Below are positions 14,519 through 15,613 of a DNA stretch of 15,613 bases, piece by piece. Source of the stretch: Clostridia bacterium (GTDB lineage: Bacteria > Bacillota_A > Clostridia > Oscillospirales > CAG-272). The position numbers and the translations under genes were made by a program. How positions within the stretch are numbered: position 1 is the stretch's first letter; each line of letters begins with the position of its first letter. The stretch is from NCBI GenBank assembly GCA_017632155.1, contig JAGBRZ010000114.1, positions 1 through 15,613 of the forward strand. Reading direction: 5' to 3'. The notes beneath the pieces are model-generated. The model did no database searches, was not told the origin of the DNA, and saw nothing but the letters and a program-made list of their open reading frames with translations.

Positions 14519-15568
14519 ATGAGCCAGATGTTGAATATGACTTTTAAGCACAAGTTGCCCATCCCGATGGACATCAAGGCGCAGTTCCCTATCACCGCAG
14601 AAATGCAAGCGGTCAAGGAAGCACGCGATATTGAGATTGCAAAAGTTTTCAAGGGCGAGAGTGACAAATTCGTCCTCGTCATCGGCCCCTGCTCCGCAGA
14701 TCGCCCCGAGCCCGTGCTTCAGTATATCGAAAAGCTTGCTGATATTCAAAAGAAAGTTGAAGATAAAATAATCATAATTCCCAGAATCTACACCAACAAG
14801 CCGAGAACCACCGGCGACGGATACAAGGGTATGCTCCATCAGCCCAACCCCACAGAGGACGTTGATATGCTCAAGGGCATCATCGCTATTCGTGATCTTC
14901 ACAGCCGCGCTCTCCGCGACTACGGTATGGCTTGCGCCGACGAGATGCTTTACCCCGACAACTACCGTTACCTCAACGATCTGCTTGCATACACCGCTGT
15001 CGGCGCGCGTTCGGTTGAAAACCAGAAGCACCGCCTGACCGCAAGCGGAATTGACGTTCCCGTTGGTATGAAAAACCCCACAAGCGGCGATATTTCTATT
15101 ATGATGAACTCGATCACCGCCGCACAACACAGCCACACCTTCATTTACCGCGGTTGGGAGGTTCAGAGCCACGGCAATCCCCTCGCACACGCCATCCTTC
15201 GCGGATACGTTGACGGCTCGGGCAAATCCTACCCCAACTACCACTACGAGGATCTGCGCGACCTTTGCGAAACATATGCAAAGACCAACCTCGCCAATCC
15301 CGCCGTCATCGTTGACACCAACCACGCAAACTCGGGCAAAAAGTGGGCGGAACAGCCCAGGATCGCCAAGGACATCATCCACTCCTGCCGCAAGAGCGAA
15401 GACATCAAGAAGCTCGTCAAGGGCCTTATGATCGAAAGCTACCTCATCGACGGCGCACAGAAGGTCACCGACGAGGCAAGCTATGTCTGCGGTCAGTCCA
15501 TCACCGACCCCTGCCTTGGTTGGGAGAAAACCGAAAAGTTGATTCTCGAACTTGCCGAGGAGCTTTAA
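14519..15568 (+). CDS. 3-deoxy-7-phosphoheptulonate (DAHP) synthase, type I alpha
   Basis: First committed step: PEP plus erythrose-4-phosphate to DAHP. The 349-residue protein belongs to the AroF/G/H (type I alpha) class: VIGPCSA, KPRTTGDGYKG, AVGARSVENQKHR, GIDVPVGMKN, YRGWEVQSHGNP, DTNHANSGK, MIESYLIDGAQ and GQSITDPCLGW. The metal ligands are Cys58, His269, Glu306 and Asp330. The N-terminal extension present in allosterically regulated AroG-type enzymes is kept, so feedback inhibition is likely, but the effector cannot be read from sequence. AAGGAG (14503-14508) lies ten bases before the ATG, and tyrA ends 2 bases ahead. It is the last gene of the operon. Naming it aroF, aroG or aroH would overstate the evidence, so no symbol is given. 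Confidence 0.95.
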   Translation: MSQMLNMTFKHKLPIPMDIKAQFPITAEMQAVKEARDIEIAKVFKGESDKFVLVIGPCSADRPEPVLQYIEKLADIQKKVEDKIIIIPRIYTNKPRTTGDGYKGMLHQPNPTEDVDMLKGIIAIRDLHSRALRDYGMACADEMLYPDNYRYLNDLLAYTAVGARSVENQKHRLTASGIDVPVGMKNPTSGDISIMMNSITAAQHSHTFIYRGWEVQSHGNPLAHAILRGYVDGSGKSYPNYHYEDLRDLCETYAKTNLANPAVIVDTNHANSGKKWAEQPRIAKDIIHSCRKSEDIKKLVKGLMIESYLIDGAQKVTDEASYVCGQSITDPCLGWEKTEKLILELAEEL

Positions 15569-15576
15569 GAGTAATC

Positions 15577-15597
15577 AGTGGTTAGTGGACAGTGGAC
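15577..15597. repeat. Three tandem 7-bp units after the aro operon
   Basis: AGTGGTT, AGTGGAC, AGTGGAC follow one another directly, nine bases after the DAHP synthase stop. The window ends soon after, so the array may continue. No terminator hairpin is visible in the last 45 bases. Confidence 0.6.
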
Positions 15598-15613
15598 AGA
15601 AAGATGCGAATGA

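Noticed and set aside
14264..15382. Long reverse-strand open frame (372 codons) opposite tyrA and DAHP synthase
   Set aside because: It lies antisense to two genes with unmistakable conserved motifs, and its translation is low-complexity Val/Cys/Gly-rich with no recognisable domain.
1..15613. CRISPR array, insertion sequence, prophage or tRNA
   Set aside because: No spaced direct repeats, transposase or integrase motifs, terminal inverted repeats or cloverleaf-like sequences were seen.

Overview
The window looks like chromosome of a Clostridia-type Firmicute (Bacillota), possibly an uncultured gut member of the Oscillospiraceae or a neighbouring group. This rests on AGGAGG-type ribosome binding sites, near-consensus sigma-A promoters (TTGACA-17-TATAAT), two lipobox lipoproteins, an RDD membrane protein, and Firmicute-style enzymes such as fused AroE-AroK and an AroQ-class chorismate mutase on PheA. 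The placement is inferred from style; there is no rRNA or marker gene. I see no phage, transposon, CRISPR array, tRNA or rRNA, and no stretch over 300 bases without a gene.

Left part (1-3707). Two leftward genes, an RDD membrane protein followed by the start of a sugar-type ABC ATPase cut by the window edge, diverge from a rightward pair: a cytoplasmic FAD-dependent oxidoreductase and a membrane protein of unknown function. Back-to-back promoters lie in 1155-1326. The rightward pair ends at a strong hairpin (3667-3707) that also serves the convergent gene, and both stop codons touch it.

Middle (3706-7195). Two divergent predicted lipoproteins leave a promoter region at 5623-5881. The leftward one carries, in order, the E-D-G, K-G-H-P and S-S motifs of GT80 (PM0188/Photobacterium-type) sialyltransferases, unexpected in this setting. 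The rightward one contains two copies of a PrcB-like domain.

Right part (7196-15568). One tightly packed operon, pheA-aroB-aroC-aroEK-aroQ-aroA-tyrA-DAHP synthase, encodes all seven shikimate steps from PEP and erythrose-4-phosphate to chorismate, plus the branches to phenylpyruvate and 4-hydroxyphenylpyruvate. Genes overlap by 4-14 nt or lie a few nt apart. Only the final transaminase is missing. In front of pheA are a duplicated promoter, a 27-codon leader peptide with a Phe-Tyr-Tyr-Tyr-Phe run, and an intrinsic terminator just before the pheA ribosome binding site. This is the layout of ribosome-mediated transcription attenuation sensing Phe/Tyr-tRNA charging. Firmicute aromatic operons are more often controlled by T-boxes or TRAP, so this leader and the GT80-like lipoprotein are the two most interesting items.
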